DNA from: Amycolatopsis keratiniphila subsp. keratiniphila
GTDB taxonomy: Bacteria > Actinomycetota > Actinomycetes > Mycobacteriales > Pseudonocardiaceae
DNA length: 61,597 bases
Direction: 5' to 3'
Assembly (NCBI RefSeq): GCF_001620365.2
Contig: NZ_LQMT02000009.1
Coordinates: 2,453 to 64,049, forward strand
Part shown: one piece after another, positions 22,547 through 30,561 of the stretch
How positions within the stretch are numbered: the stretch's first letter is position 1
Layout of the letters: the number at the start of each line of letters is the position of its first letter
Position numbers and translations under genes: made by a program
Notes under the pieces: generated by a model
Database searches by the model: none
What the model was told of the DNA's origin: nothing
Seen by the model: the letters and a program-made list of their open reading frames with translations, nothing else

Positions 22547-25226
22547 CCCCGGCGTCGAGAAGATCGGGCATGTCCCTCAGCTGCCTGCGCGAGGTGATGC
22601 CGAGCTTGCGGAAGATGTTGCGCAGGTGGGCGTCGACCGTGCGGGGGCTGAGGAACAGGCGCGTCGCCACCTCCTTCGAGGTCGCGCCCGCGGCGACCTG
22701 GCGCGCGATATGCGTCTCCTGCATGGTCAGGTGGTCATAGGAACGTCCGGTGCGGCTGCGCGCGACCTCCCCGGTCGCGCGCAGCTCGTCGGCGGCCCGA
22801 CGGGTGAAGGCCTCCATCCCGATGTCCGACAGCCGCTCGTGCGCGGTGCGCAGGTGTTCGCGTGCCTCACGACGGCGTCCCTCGCGGCGCAGCCACTCGC
22901 CGTACCGCAGATGCGTCCGCGCCAGATGCACCGCGAGCGGACTGTTTTCCAGATGCCCCAGTGCTTCCAGGTGGTCGGCGTCCGCGTCGCTGACCAAGGC
23001 CCGCGCGGCCGCCGCGATTCCGAGGGCGAAGGCGGTTCCGGCGGGCTCCGTCCGTTCGGCCAAGGAATCCAGCGCCGACCGGGCGACGGCGGGTTCGCCG
23101 CACCGGACCGCGGCTTCCACGAGTTCGGGCAGCGCGATGCCGGTGAGGAAGAGATCGCCGCTCGCCACGGCACGGGTCGCCGCGTCCAGCGCGGCCGGGT
23201 AATCGGCGAGACCGTTGTACAGCACGGCCGTCGCCCAGTGGGCGTTCGCGGTCAGCTGGCCGTTGCCCCGCGTCGTCGCCTGGGCGAACAGGTCGAGCAC
23301 ATCCTCGCGGCGGCCGCGCATCGCCGCCAGATGCACCCGCGGGTAGAGCTGCGGCGCGTCGCCGACGGCGTCCGCGATCGCCTCCTCCTCCGCGATCGCG
23401 GCCATCGCCCGGCCGAAGTTCCCGGTGAGCACCGCGTGCAGCGCCACCTGGGACAGGCCGAGCCGGATGGTCATCGGCGATCCGGTGTCGTGCCCGGTCC
23501 GCACGAGCCAGTCGACGATCGTCGCGTGCAGCTCGATGTCCCACAGTTCGCCCGCGAGCACGGTGGCCAGGGCCGGCGTCCTGGCCCAGCCGTCGTCGTC
23601 GCCGGTGAGAACCCGGCGAAGCGCGGGCACACCGGCGTGATGCCCTTCGGTGGTCAGCCGCACGAGCGCGTCGAGGAGGTCCGGCGGTCCCGGAGGCGCC
23701 GAGCGGGCCGCGTCGAGGACACGGTCCAGCACTCCCGCGGCCCTGCCGACGACGAGCCCCATTTCCAGTGCCGCGACGAAGAACTCGCGCGATCGTTCCG
23801 GATCGACGGGGGCGAGCCGTTGGGCCGCCCGCAAGATGAGCTCCGGCCCCCGCACGGCTCCCTCCGCGCCTTGGACGAAGGCGATCCGCCCGCGCAGCAG
23901 TTCGACGGAAGCGTGCTGCGGCACATCCAGTGTCTCCGTGTCGACGCTGGCCAGCAGATCCGCCGCCGCGTCCGTCCCGCCCGCTTCGAGCGTCGTCCGC
24001 GCGGCCGCGAGGGTGCGCTCGGCCTGTTTCGCGGGGTCGAGCGAAAGTGCCGCCGCCCGTTCGAGGAACGCGGCGGCGGCCGCCACGCCACCGCGCGCCT
24101 GCGCCCGCGACGCCGACAACTCCAGCTCCGCCGCGACCTCTTCGTCCGGCCCGGTGGTGGCCTGGGCACGGTGCCAGGCCCGCCGGTCACCGGCGGTTTC
24201 CGGGTCGGTGACCTCGGCCAGGGCCCGATGCGCGGCATGGCGCTGCTCCGGTGCGGCCGCGCGGTACGCGGCGGACCGCGCCAGCGGATGGCAGAAGCGC
24301 GCCCGCGTGTCGAACCGGATCAGCCCGGACGCCTCGGCGGCGGCGCTCGCGGCGGGCACCGCGATGTCCAGCCGCCGCGCGGCCGCCCACAGCAGGGCTG
24401 GGTCGCCGGTGGGATCGGCGCTCGCGAGGATCAGCAGCCGTCGCGCGTCCACGGGCAGTTCCGCCATCCTGGCCAGGAAACTGCGCTCGATCCGGCTCGC
24501 GACCGGCGACGGCTCCGGCAGCGCGAAACCACCCGCCTTCGGCAGTTCGATCAGGGCGAGCGGGTTGCCGCGTGCCTCGGCGAGCAGGCGGTCACGCACC
24601 CGCTCGTCCAGCGTCACGGTCTTCTCACCGGCCAGCACGGCACGCGCGTGCGCGTCGCTCAGGCCGCCGACCGTGAACCCGGGTAGTTCGTCCAGCCCAC
24701 GGACCGGATCCCGGTCGCGGGCGGCGAACACCATCGCGATCGGCTCGGCCGCGATCCGCCTCGCCAGGAACGTCAACGCCCTCGCCGACGCGGTGTCGAG
24801 CCAATGCGCGTCGTCGACCAGGCACAGCAGCGGACGCGTCCCGGCGGCGGTCGACAGCAGTTCGAGCGCGGCGAGCCCGACCCGGAACGGATCCGGCGAG
24901 CCGTCGGCCAGCCCGAAGGCGACGAGCAGGGACTCGCGGTACGGAGCCGACAGCGTGTCGAGATGCGCCAGCGCCGGAACGCACAGCTGATGCAGCGCCG
25001 CGAACGGCAGTTCGCCCTCGAACTCGGACCCGGAGGCGCGGATGAGCTGGAATTCCCCCGCGGCCGCCTCCCCGACGTGGTCCAGCAGCGTGCTCTTGCC
25101 GATCCCCGGCTCACCGCGGAGGACGAGCACCCCGCCCTCGCCCCGGCCCGCCGCGCGGACCAGGGCGAGGAGGCGATCGATCTCGTCGCGCCTGCCGACG
25201 AGCGGGCGGGAGGACGTCGTGGGCAT
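22536..25226 (-). CDS. LuxR-family regulator with N-terminal ATPase (LAL type)
   Basis: Large regulator of 896 aa. An AAA/NTPase domain opens the protein: LVGRRDEIDRLLALVRAA, P-loop GEPGIGKSTLL near residue 41, and Walker B LLCLVDDAHWLD. A long alpha-helical TPR-like middle follows. The last ~65 residues form the LuxR helix-turn-helix (QETHIARQVAAGATSKEVATRLFLSPRTVDAHLRNIFRKLGI). Such LAL proteins are activators of antibiotic or sugar genes, switched by ATP and ligand. ATG 25226 is used. It is divergent from the efflux operon starting at 25303 and is its likely regulator. Confidence 0.92.
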   Translation of the reverse strand: MPTTSSRPLVGRRDEIDRLLALVRAAGRGEGGVLVLRGEPGIGKSTLLDHVGEAAAGEFQLIRASGSEFEGELPFAALHQLCVPALAHLDTLSAPYRESLLVAFGLADGSPDPFRVGLAALELLSTAAGTRPLLCLVDDAHWLDTASARALTFLARRIAAEPIAMVFAARDRDPVRGLDELPGFTVGGLSDAHARAVLAGEKTVTLDERVRDRLLAEARGNPLALIELPKAGGFALPEPSPVASRIERSFLARMAELPVDARRLLILASADPTGDPALLWAAARRLDIAVPAASAAAEASGLIRFDTRARFCHPLARSAAYRAAAPEQRHAAHRALAEVTDPETAGDRRAWHRAQATTGPDEEVAAELELSASRAQARGGVAAAAAFLERAAALSLDPAKQAERTLAAARTTLEAGGTDAAADLLASVDTETLDVPQHASVELLRGRIAFVQGAEGAVRGPELILRAAQRLAPVDPERSREFFVAALEMGLVVGRAAGVLDRVLDAARSAPPGPPDLLDALVRLTTEGHHAGVPALRRVLTGDDDGWARTPALATVLAGELWDIELHATIVDWLVRTGHDTGSPMTIRLGLSQVALHAVLTGNFGRAMAAIAEEEAIADAVGDAPQLYPRVHLAAMRGRREDVLDLFAQATTRGNGQLTANAHWATAVLYNGLADYPAALDAATRAVASGDLFLTGIALPELVEAAVRCGEPAVARSALDSLAERTEPAGTAFALGIAAAARALVSDADADHLEALGHLENSPLAVHLARTHLRYGEWLRREGRRREAREHLRTAHERLSDIGMEAFTRRAADELRATGEVARSRTGRSYDHLTMQETHIARQVAAGATSKEVATRLFLSPRTVDAHLRNIFRKLGITSRRQLRDMPDLLDAGVTS

Positions 25227-25302
25227 GGTCCGAACCCTAGCGAGACGAACTAGGTGATTGTCGCCGACGCGAGCGAAGGCGGGCCCGCGCGATCGTTGCG
25301 GC

Positions 25303-26667
25303 ATGACAGTACGAGAGACGAGAAGGATCTCGCGCGGGGTCGCGATGGCAGGCCTGGCGAGCGCCATGTTCCTGGTCATCCTCGATGCCGCGATGGTCAA
25401 CCTGGCCGGATCCAGGATCCGGCAGGGCCTGGGGCTCACCGCCGCCGAGCTCACCGTGGTCGTGGACAGCTATCTGGTGACCTTCGCCGGTCTGCTGCTG
25501 CTCGGCGGCCGCCTCGCCGACGTGCTCGGGGCCAGGAAGGTGTTCATGGCCGGAATGGCGGCCTATCTCGCGGCGACGGCCTTCTGCGCACTGGCCACCG
25601 GCGGCGGGATGCTGATCGCCGGGCGGATCGGGCAGGGGATCGGGGCCGCGGTCCTGATGCCCGCAGCGCTTTCGCTCGTGCTCGGCCTCTACCCGTCGCC
25701 CGCGGAACGCACCAGGGCGATGGGGATCTGGGGCGCGGTCGCGGGGGCGGGCAGCCTCGCCGGTGTCTTCCTCGGCGGAACACTGACCGAACTGCTCGGC
25801 TGGCAGGCGGTGTTCGTGACCCCGGTGCCGTTCGGCGTCGTCGGCGCGCTCGTCGTGTGGCGGGCGGTGGCGGCAGTGCCCGGGAGACCGGGCAGGTTCG
25901 ACGCGCTGGGCGCCGTCACGATCACCGTCGGGATCTCCGGGCTCGCGCTGGGCATGGTCTCCGCCTCCGACGCGGGCTGGACCGCGCCCGGCACGATCAT
26001 CGGACTCGCCGCGGGCCTCGTTTCGCTGGCGGCGTTCGTGGTCGTCGAGCGGCGTTCCGCGCGGCCCCTGGTCCCGCTCGGGGTGTTCCGCCGGAAACCG
26101 GTGGTCACCGCGAACCTGGTGATGGTGCTGATCGGTGGCACCCTGACGAGCCTGTTCTTCTTCCTGCCCCAGTACCAGCAGGACGTGCTCGGGATGAGCC
26201 CGCTGGCGACCGGGATGACCCAGCTCCCGCTCGCCGTCATGATCATCGTCGGCAGTGTCCTCGCGCCGATGCTGGCGAAACGCGTCGGGCCCGGCCGCGC
26301 GCTGCCGACCGCCCTGACCGTCCTGCTCGCCGGTTTCCTGTGGCTGGCCTGGGATCCGACGACCAGCGGCTTCTCGGCGAGTTTGCTGGGCGCGTTCCTG
26401 CTGATCGGCACCGGGCTCGGGCTGGGCGCCGTCAACGCCACCGCGATGGCGGTCCGCGACAGCGCGGACGGCGAAGCGGGCCTGCTCAGCGGACTGGTCA
26501 ACGCCGCCCAGCAACTGGGCGGCGCGGTCGGTCTCGCCGCGCTCGCCGGAATCGCCATCGGCGCCGCCGGAACACACGGCGACATCTCGTTCACGACCGC
26601 ATTCCTCGGCGAAGCCGCCTTCGTCGCCATCGCCCTCGCGGTATCACTCGTTTCAGCGAAACGTTGA
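25303..26667 (+). CDS. MFS drug efflux transporter, DHA2 (EmrB/QacA) family
   Basis: Inner-membrane antiporter of 454 aa with about 14 hydrophobic helices. The motif-A region GGRLADVLGARKVFMAG between helices 2 and 3 and the start MFLVILDAAMVNLAG (motif D1-like) are typical of DHA2 exporters. ATG 25303 is selected; an upstream start at 25258 would add 15 residues of low-complexity basic sequence. It lies 76 bp from the divergent LAL regulator, and two small metabolic genes follow on the same strand. Drug or metabolite export is expected. Confidence 0.9.
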   Translation: MTVRETRRISRGVAMAGLASAMFLVILDAAMVNLAGSRIRQGLGLTAAELTVVVDSYLVTFAGLLLLGGRLADVLGARKVFMAGMAAYLAATAFCALATGGGMLIAGRIGQGIGAAVLMPAALSLVLGLYPSPAERTRAMGIWGAVAGAGSLAGVFLGGTLTELLGWQAVFVTPVPFGVVGALVVWRAVAAVPGRPGRFDALGAVTITVGISGLALGMVSASDAGWTAPGTIIGLAAGLVSLAAFVVVERRSARPLVPLGVFRRKPVVTANLVMVLIGGTLTSLFFFLPQYQQDVLGMSPLATGMTQLPLAVMIIVGSVLAPMLAKRVGPGRALPTALTVLLAGFLWLAWDPTTSGFSASLLGAFLLIGTGLGLGAVNATAMAVRDSADGEAGLLSGLVNAAQQLGGAVGLAALAGIAIGAAGTHGDISFTTAFLGEAAFVAIALAVSLVSAKR

Positions 26668-26693
26668 CCTCCACCAGGAAAGGAAAATCCACA

Positions 26694-27545
26694 ATGGACA
26701 CCGTGTTGGTGACCGGCGCGACCGGAACCGTCGGATCCGCATTGATCCCCGCCCTGCTTGCTCGCGGAGTCGCCGTCCGCGCCATGACCCGGAACCCCGG
26801 ACGTTCCGTTCCCGGCGCCGAAACCGTCGTCGCCGACCTGCGAGACCCGGAATCCGTTGCGGCGGCATTGAAAGGCGTCGACGCGGCCTTCCTCAACAGC
26901 CCCTCCGCGGCCGACGCCGCCGCACACCAGATCCGGTTCGCCGACCTGGCCCGGGACGCCGGCGTGAAGCGGCTCGTGGTGCTCTCGCAGTACGCGGCGA
27001 ACGCGGACTCGCCGGTGCGATTCCTGCGCTGGCACGCGGAAGTCGAGGAATACGTCCGGGAACTCGGGATCGATCACACCGTGTTGCGTCCCAATCTGTA
27101 CCTGCAAGCACTGCTCGGCTTCTCGCGCACCATCGCGCAAGGCTTCATCGCCGCGCCCATCGGCGACGCCGCCGTCAGCGCGATCGACACGAGGGACATC
27201 GCGGACGCCGCCGCGGTCGTGCTGACCGAGACGGGACACACCGGCCGGACCTACACGCTGACCGGCCCCCGCGCCGTGACCCACACCGAGATCGCCGACG
27301 CACTGTCGACGGTCATGGGACGGAGCATCGTCTTCCACGACACGTCGGCCGATCAGTTCGCCGCCGCGCTGAGCGGTGTGCTCCCGCCGTGGCAGGTCGA
27401 CGGTCTCATCGAGGACTACGCCCACTACGCCCGAGGCGAAGCCGCCGAAGTGCACACGTCCGTCGCCGACCTGACCGGACACCCCGCGCGAGACGTCACC
27501 GACTTCGCCCGCGACCACGCCGCCGCCTTCGAGACAGCCCGATGA
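26694..27545 (+). CDS. NmrA-like NAD(P)-binding atypical SDR
   Basis: Cytoplasmic Rossmann-fold protein of 283 aa. The nucleotide site GATGTVGSALIPALLARG lies at residues 8-25, with Arg-rich RAMTRNPGRS behind strand 2, which favours NADP. LSQYAANADSPVRFLRWHAEVEEYVRELGIDHTVLRPNLYLQ is a common NmrA/quinone oxidoreductase-2 signature and lacks the YxxxK of classical SDRs. AAAGGA stands ten bases before the ATG. It follows the efflux gene by 26 bp and overlaps the next gene by 4 bp. It is likely a quinone reductase or redox sensor. Confidence 0.9.
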   Translation: MDTVLVTGATGTVGSALIPALLARGVAVRAMTRNPGRSVPGAETVVADLRDPESVAAALKGVDAAFLNSPSAADAAAHQIRFADLARDAGVKRLVVLSQYAANADSPVRFLRWHAEVEEYVRELGIDHTVLRPNLYLQALLGFSRTIAQGFIAAPIGDAAVSAIDTRDIADAAAVVLTETGHTGRTYTLTGPRAVTHTEIADALSTVMGRSIVFHDTSADQFAAALSGVLPPWQVDGLIEDYAHYARGEAAEVHTSVADLTGHPARDVTDFARDHAAAFETAR

Positions 27546-27958
27546 TCTACCACTGCATCCGGTTCACGCTCAAGCCCGGAGTCTCCGAAGAAGAGAAAGC
27601 GGCGGGGCTCGCGCAGATGGGCGAACACATCAACGCGATTCCCGCGATCAAAGCGCGCGTCGTCGGCCCTGATTTCGGTGGTGAATTCGACTACGGCGCC
27701 GTCACCGTCCTCGAAGACATCGAGGGGTATGAGCAGTACATGAATCACCCGGCGCATCTCGCGATGGACCGGGCCGGGTTGCCGTTGATCGACCGGTTCG
27801 TGTCGTACGACGTCACCGACGACCCGGATCCGCACATCGGCGCGAAGATCGCCGATGTGCATCGGAGGCGGTTCGAAAACGTGCCGGATGTGGCGGAGTT
27901 GGTCGCGGGGCTTGGGGAGTACAGCGGTAGTGCGGCTCCTGGGCGGCATGGGAGTTGA
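27542..27958 (+). CDS. Dabb (stress-responsive A/B barrel) family protein
   Basis: Protein of 138 aa with a ferredoxin-like dimeric alpha-beta barrel: MIYHCIRFTLKPGVSEEEKAAGL at the start and VTVLEDIEGYEQYMNHPAHLAMDRAGLPLIDRFVSYDV. The family includes polyketide cyclase-like and stress proteins. Its ATG overlaps the stop of the NmrA gene (ATGA), so both are made together. A weak hairpin with 9-bp arms (28014-28022 and 28037-28045) follows and may be the operon terminator. The substrate is unknown. Confidence 0.85.
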   Translation: MIYHCIRFTLKPGVSEEEKAAGLAQMGEHINAIPAIKARVVGPDFGGEFDYGAVTVLEDIEGYEQYMNHPAHLAMDRAGLPLIDRFVSYDVTDDPDPHIGAKIADVHRRRFENVPDVAELVAGLGEYSGSAAPGRHGS

Positions 27959-28085
27959 TGGTTGTTTTGTCGGTCTGGTGCTGTCGGCCTTGTCGGTCCG
28001 CCGAGTTTCGCCGAGGGTGAATGGGATTCAGGGCTGATTCACCCTTCGGTGTTGTTCGCGCGGTTTTGCCTGTTACGTAAAATTA

Positions 28086-28099
28086 CGAACACGTGTTCG
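28086..28099. promoter_or_regulatory. LexA (SOS) box
   Basis: CGAACACGTGTTCG is a perfect palindrome and matches the mycobacterial/actinobacterial SOS box CGAACRNRYGTTYG at every position. It lies 23 bp upstream of the GTG at 28123 and overlaps the -35 area of the putative promoter with -10 TATTAT (28111-28116). In Mycobacterium tuberculosis several members of the same nuclease family (13E12 repeats) are LexA-regulated. Confidence 0.8.
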
Positions 28100-28110
28100 A
28101 TTTCTTGGTG

Positions 28111-28116
28111 TATTAT
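28111..28116 (+). promoter_or_regulatory. -10 element of the HNH gene, leaderless start
   Basis: TATTAT fits the -10 consensus TANNNT and ends six bases before the GTG at 28123. Transcription would start at or next to the start codon, giving a leaderless message, which is common in actinobacteria. Confidence 0.55.
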
Positions 28117-28122
28117 GGAGTC

Positions 28123-29376
28123 GTGTCCGAGATCTTTCTCCCCGAGTTGCCGCAGGAGCTGTGGCGTGCCGGCAAGCTGGAGCTTGCGCATGGTGTGCAG
28201 CAGTTCTTGCAGGTGATTCGCATGGCCGCTGCCGGGTTGGGGCAGTTTCTGGCGGAGATCGAGAATCGGGGCGCCAAGGACTTGTATGGGCATGGCACTA
28301 CGGCGAGCTGGTTCGCGGAGCTCGCGGGGTTGTCGCGGGGCGAAGCCGGGGCGGTGGTGAAGCGGGCCCTTGCCCTGAACCCCACCCTCGCTCTGGATGG
28401 CACGGAGATTCCGCCTGTCGCTCCCTGCACTGCCGCGGTTGCCGCTCAGGGGTTGGTCGGGGATGAGCGGATCGATCAGATTCTGGAGATCTTGAAACGG
28501 CTCCCTGCCGACACCTCTGCCGAGGATCGGGCCAGTGCGGAGAAGATCCTCGGCGAGCTTGCCCCGCACGCCGGTCCCCGCCAGCTCGCCGAGGCCGAGA
28601 CGAAACTGCTGGGCTGGCTGGACCCGGACGGCAAGGAACCGAAGGATCCCGAGCCCAAGGAACCACGCCGGGAGATCACGCTGGAGCGCCGGAAAGACGG
28701 GTTCTGGAAGCTGACCGGTCTGCTCGACGATGAGACTGGGGCCCGGACCGCGGCCGCTTTGGAGGCGCATGCGCAGCCGCGGCCGGTGGACGAGTTCGGG
28801 CAGGCGGATCTGCGGATGAAGTGCGAGCGCATGGGCGATGCCTGGGCCGAGCTCCTCGATCTGGCGATCGCGTGTCCGGATCAGCCGGGAACCAGTGGCT
28901 ACCGGACCTTGGTGAATGTGACCGTCGGGCTTGAGGAACTCAGATCGGGTCTCGGGACCGCGTGCCTGGACTTCGTGGGGACGATGACTGCTCGGGAAGC
29001 GCGGCTCGCGGCCTGTGATTGCTTGATGCTGCCGGTGGTGATGAGCGGCTCGGGTGAACCGCTGGATATGGGGCGCCTGAGACGGTTCGTCACCCCGGGC
29101 CAAAGACGGGCGTTGAACATCCGCGACGGCGGCTGCGCGTTCTCTGGCTGCCACCGGAAACCCAAGAATTGCCACGCTCATCATATCGAGCACTGGGCAG
29201 ACGGAGGTCCCACCGATCTCCGGAATCTCGTGCTGCTCTGCGGTTTTCATCACCGGCTGATCCACCACGGTGACTGGAAAGTACGGATGGCAGCCGACGG
29301 ATTACCGGAGTTCATCCCACCCCAATACCGGGACCCGCTCCGAAAACCCCGACGTAACACCCTGCATCACGTCTAG
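28123..29376 (+). CDS. DUF222/HNH endonuclease (13E12-repeat family)
   Basis: Protein of 417 aa from the GTG at 28123. An N-terminal DUF222 domain (ELPQELWRAGKLELAHGVQQFLQVIRMAAAG, LAGLSRGEAGAVVKRA) is followed by a C-terminal HNH nuclease: GGCAFSGCHRKPKNCHAHHIEHWADGGPTDLRNLVLLCGFHHRLIH, with catalytic HH and two CxxC-type zinc ligands. The upstream in-frame GTG at 28093 lies inside the SOS box and is rejected. A partial hairpin (29381-29417) closes the gene. It was probably acquired, because its DNA is poorer in GC than the neighbours upstream. It likely acts in DNA damage or as a selfish element. Confidence 0.9.
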   Translation: MSEIFLPELPQELWRAGKLELAHGVQQFLQVIRMAAAGLGQFLAEIENRGAKDLYGHGTTASWFAELAGLSRGEAGAVVKRALALNPTLALDGTEIPPVAPCTAAVAAQGLVGDERIDQILEILKRLPADTSAEDRASAEKILGELAPHAGPRQLAEAETKLLGWLDPDGKEPKDPEPKEPRREITLERRKDGFWKLTGLLDDETGARTAAALEAHAQPRPVDEFGQADLRMKCERMGDAWAELLDLAIACPDQPGTSGYRTLVNVTVGLEELRSGLGTACLDFVGTMTAREARLAACDCLMLPVVMSGSGEPLDMGRLRRFVTPGQRRALNIRDGGCAFSGCHRKPKNCHAHHIEHWADGGPTDLRNLVLLCGFHHRLIHHGDWKVRMAADGLPEFIPPQYRDPLRKPRRNTLHHV

Positions 29377-29380
29377 GCCC

Positions 29381-29417
29381 CGAGGAGCCCGTTAGCCACC
29401 CGGCGACGGGCCCCTCG
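29381..29417 (+). terminator. Hairpin after the HNH gene
   Basis: CGAGGAGCCCGT (29381-29392) and ACGGGCCCCTCG (29406-29417) pair with one mismatch around 13 bases, starting four bases after the HNH stop. Confidence 0.6.
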
Positions 29418-29444
29418 CCATGCCCGAGACCGGGCACGGGCTAG

Positions 29445-30181
29445 GAGCTGTCCTGTAAGTCAACGGAGCCAGTGGATGATGGCGGCGATGGTGAGTTCGG
29501 CCTGGTAGTGGGCGGCGCGTTTGGCGTAGCGGGTGGCCAGGTCGCGGAACTGTTTGAGCCGGTTGAAGCACCGTTCGACCACGTTGCGCTGCTTGTAGAC
29601 CTCGGCGTCGAAGGCTGGTTGTCGCTCGCCGCGAGAGCCTTTGGCGACGCGGCGGGCGATCTGGTCATCGCGTTCCGGGCTGACAAACGTGATCCGCCGG
29701 TCCCGCATCGCCTGGCAGGTCGAGGGATGCGAATACGCCTTATCAGCGATCACCGTCTCCGGCCGGCACCGCGGACGCCCCGGCCCCCTGCGGGAGACAC
29801 TGATGTCGTCCAGCAGCGGAACCAGCTGCGGATTGTCCCCGGCTCGGCCCGGGGTGAGCAGGAACCGCATCGGCAGGCCCGGCCGTCGACGGCCAAGTGG
29901 ATCTTGGTGCTCAGCCCGCCGCGGGACCGCCCGAGCCCTTCCCCATCACCAGCGAGGGCGTCGATTCCGGCGCTGCATCCCCCTTTTTCCGGGCGCCGGC
30001 GGCATGCTGATGCGCCCGGACCACACTCGAGTCCACCGAAATGATCCACTCGAGGCCGCCGACGGCGTCTTCTTGACGATCACCCGGTCGATCACCACCC
30101 ATGCCCTGTCCGTCAACTCACCGCGACCAACCACATCCGCAATCCAACCGAACCGCAGCTAGATCACCTACAGGACAGCTC
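29445..30181 (-). mobile_element. Degenerate IS5-family insertion sequence (737 bp)
   Basis: The ends are inverted: left GAGCTGTCCTGTAAGT from 29445, right its complement ending at 30181 with one mismatch over 16 bases. CTAG stands on both sides (29441-29444 and 30182-30185), consistent with a short target duplication. The element is about 100-200 bp shorter than full copies of such IS. The transposase inside is broken, so the copy can only move with help in trans. Confidence 0.8.
29460..30134 (-). pseudogene. Broken IS5-family transposase
   Basis: The reading begins with GRGELTDRAWVVIDRV (frame 1), then jumps past the expected helix-rich N-terminal part to GGLEWIISVDSSVVRAHQHAAGARKKG (frame 2), then GLGRSRGGLSTKIHLAVDG (frame 3), then LLTPGRAGDNPQLVPLLDD onward to the end (frame 1 again). 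The DDE residues can all be seen (SVDSS, VIADKAY, VVERCFNRLKQFR), but an internal deletion of roughly 70 codons and at least two frameshifts abolish a single product. A programmed shift could explain one of them but not the deletion. Confidence 0.8.
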
Positions 30182-30191
30182 CTAGGTGACC

Positions 30192-30230
30192 GTGTGGGTT
30201 TTGGGACATCTGACGTCCCAAAACCCACAC
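30192..30230. terminator. Perfect 16-bp-arm palindrome, 7-nt loop
   Basis: GTGTGGGTTTTGGGAC (30192-30207) and its exact inverse complement (30215-30230) flank ATCTGAC. It stands seven bases after the right CTAG of the IS and 332 bp past the stop of the XRE-NB-ARC gene. The gap 30231-30561 contains no gene I can support. Confidence 0.65.
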
Positions 30231-30561
30231 AGTCCCTCACACCCCGAAGCCATCCCTGACCGACGACCCCCCGTGACCGGACCGGTCACGCACGACCATG
30301 TGGGTGCCCCAGTCCGCATAACCCCGCAACCAGCAGAAATCCCCGCCCGGTTCTGCCGGGAAACCTGCCTGGCCCCGCCCCGCGCATCGGCCTACGTTGG
30401 TGCCAGTCGCTCAGCGGCGACACGGAACCGAGGGTCCCGGACACGCCCATCGGTCTCCGGACCGACGTCGTCCCCGACGTCACGCACGCCGAGGCCGGCG
30501 GGATACCGGCCGATCGGCCGCTGCCCCCCGATCCCCATCCGGCCTCGGCGTGCCACACGGT

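Noticed and set aside
22626..24990. Long plus-strand frames opposite the LuxR-type regulator gene
   Set aside because: They are shadows of high third-position GC. The minus strand has a full ATPase plus LuxR protein with all motifs.
28093..28122. Upstream GTG start for the HNH gene
   Set aside because: It would put the start codon inside the LexA palindrome and before the -10 element.
15208..30185. tRNA-Asn as attachment site of an integrated element ending near the IS
   Set aside because: No integrase gene and no repeat of the tRNA 3' end were found inside the window.
30286..30558. 90-codon minus-strand frame directly after the XRE-NB-ARC gene
   Set aside because: Low-complexity Gly/Arg/Ser sequence, no ribosome site of note and no family pattern.
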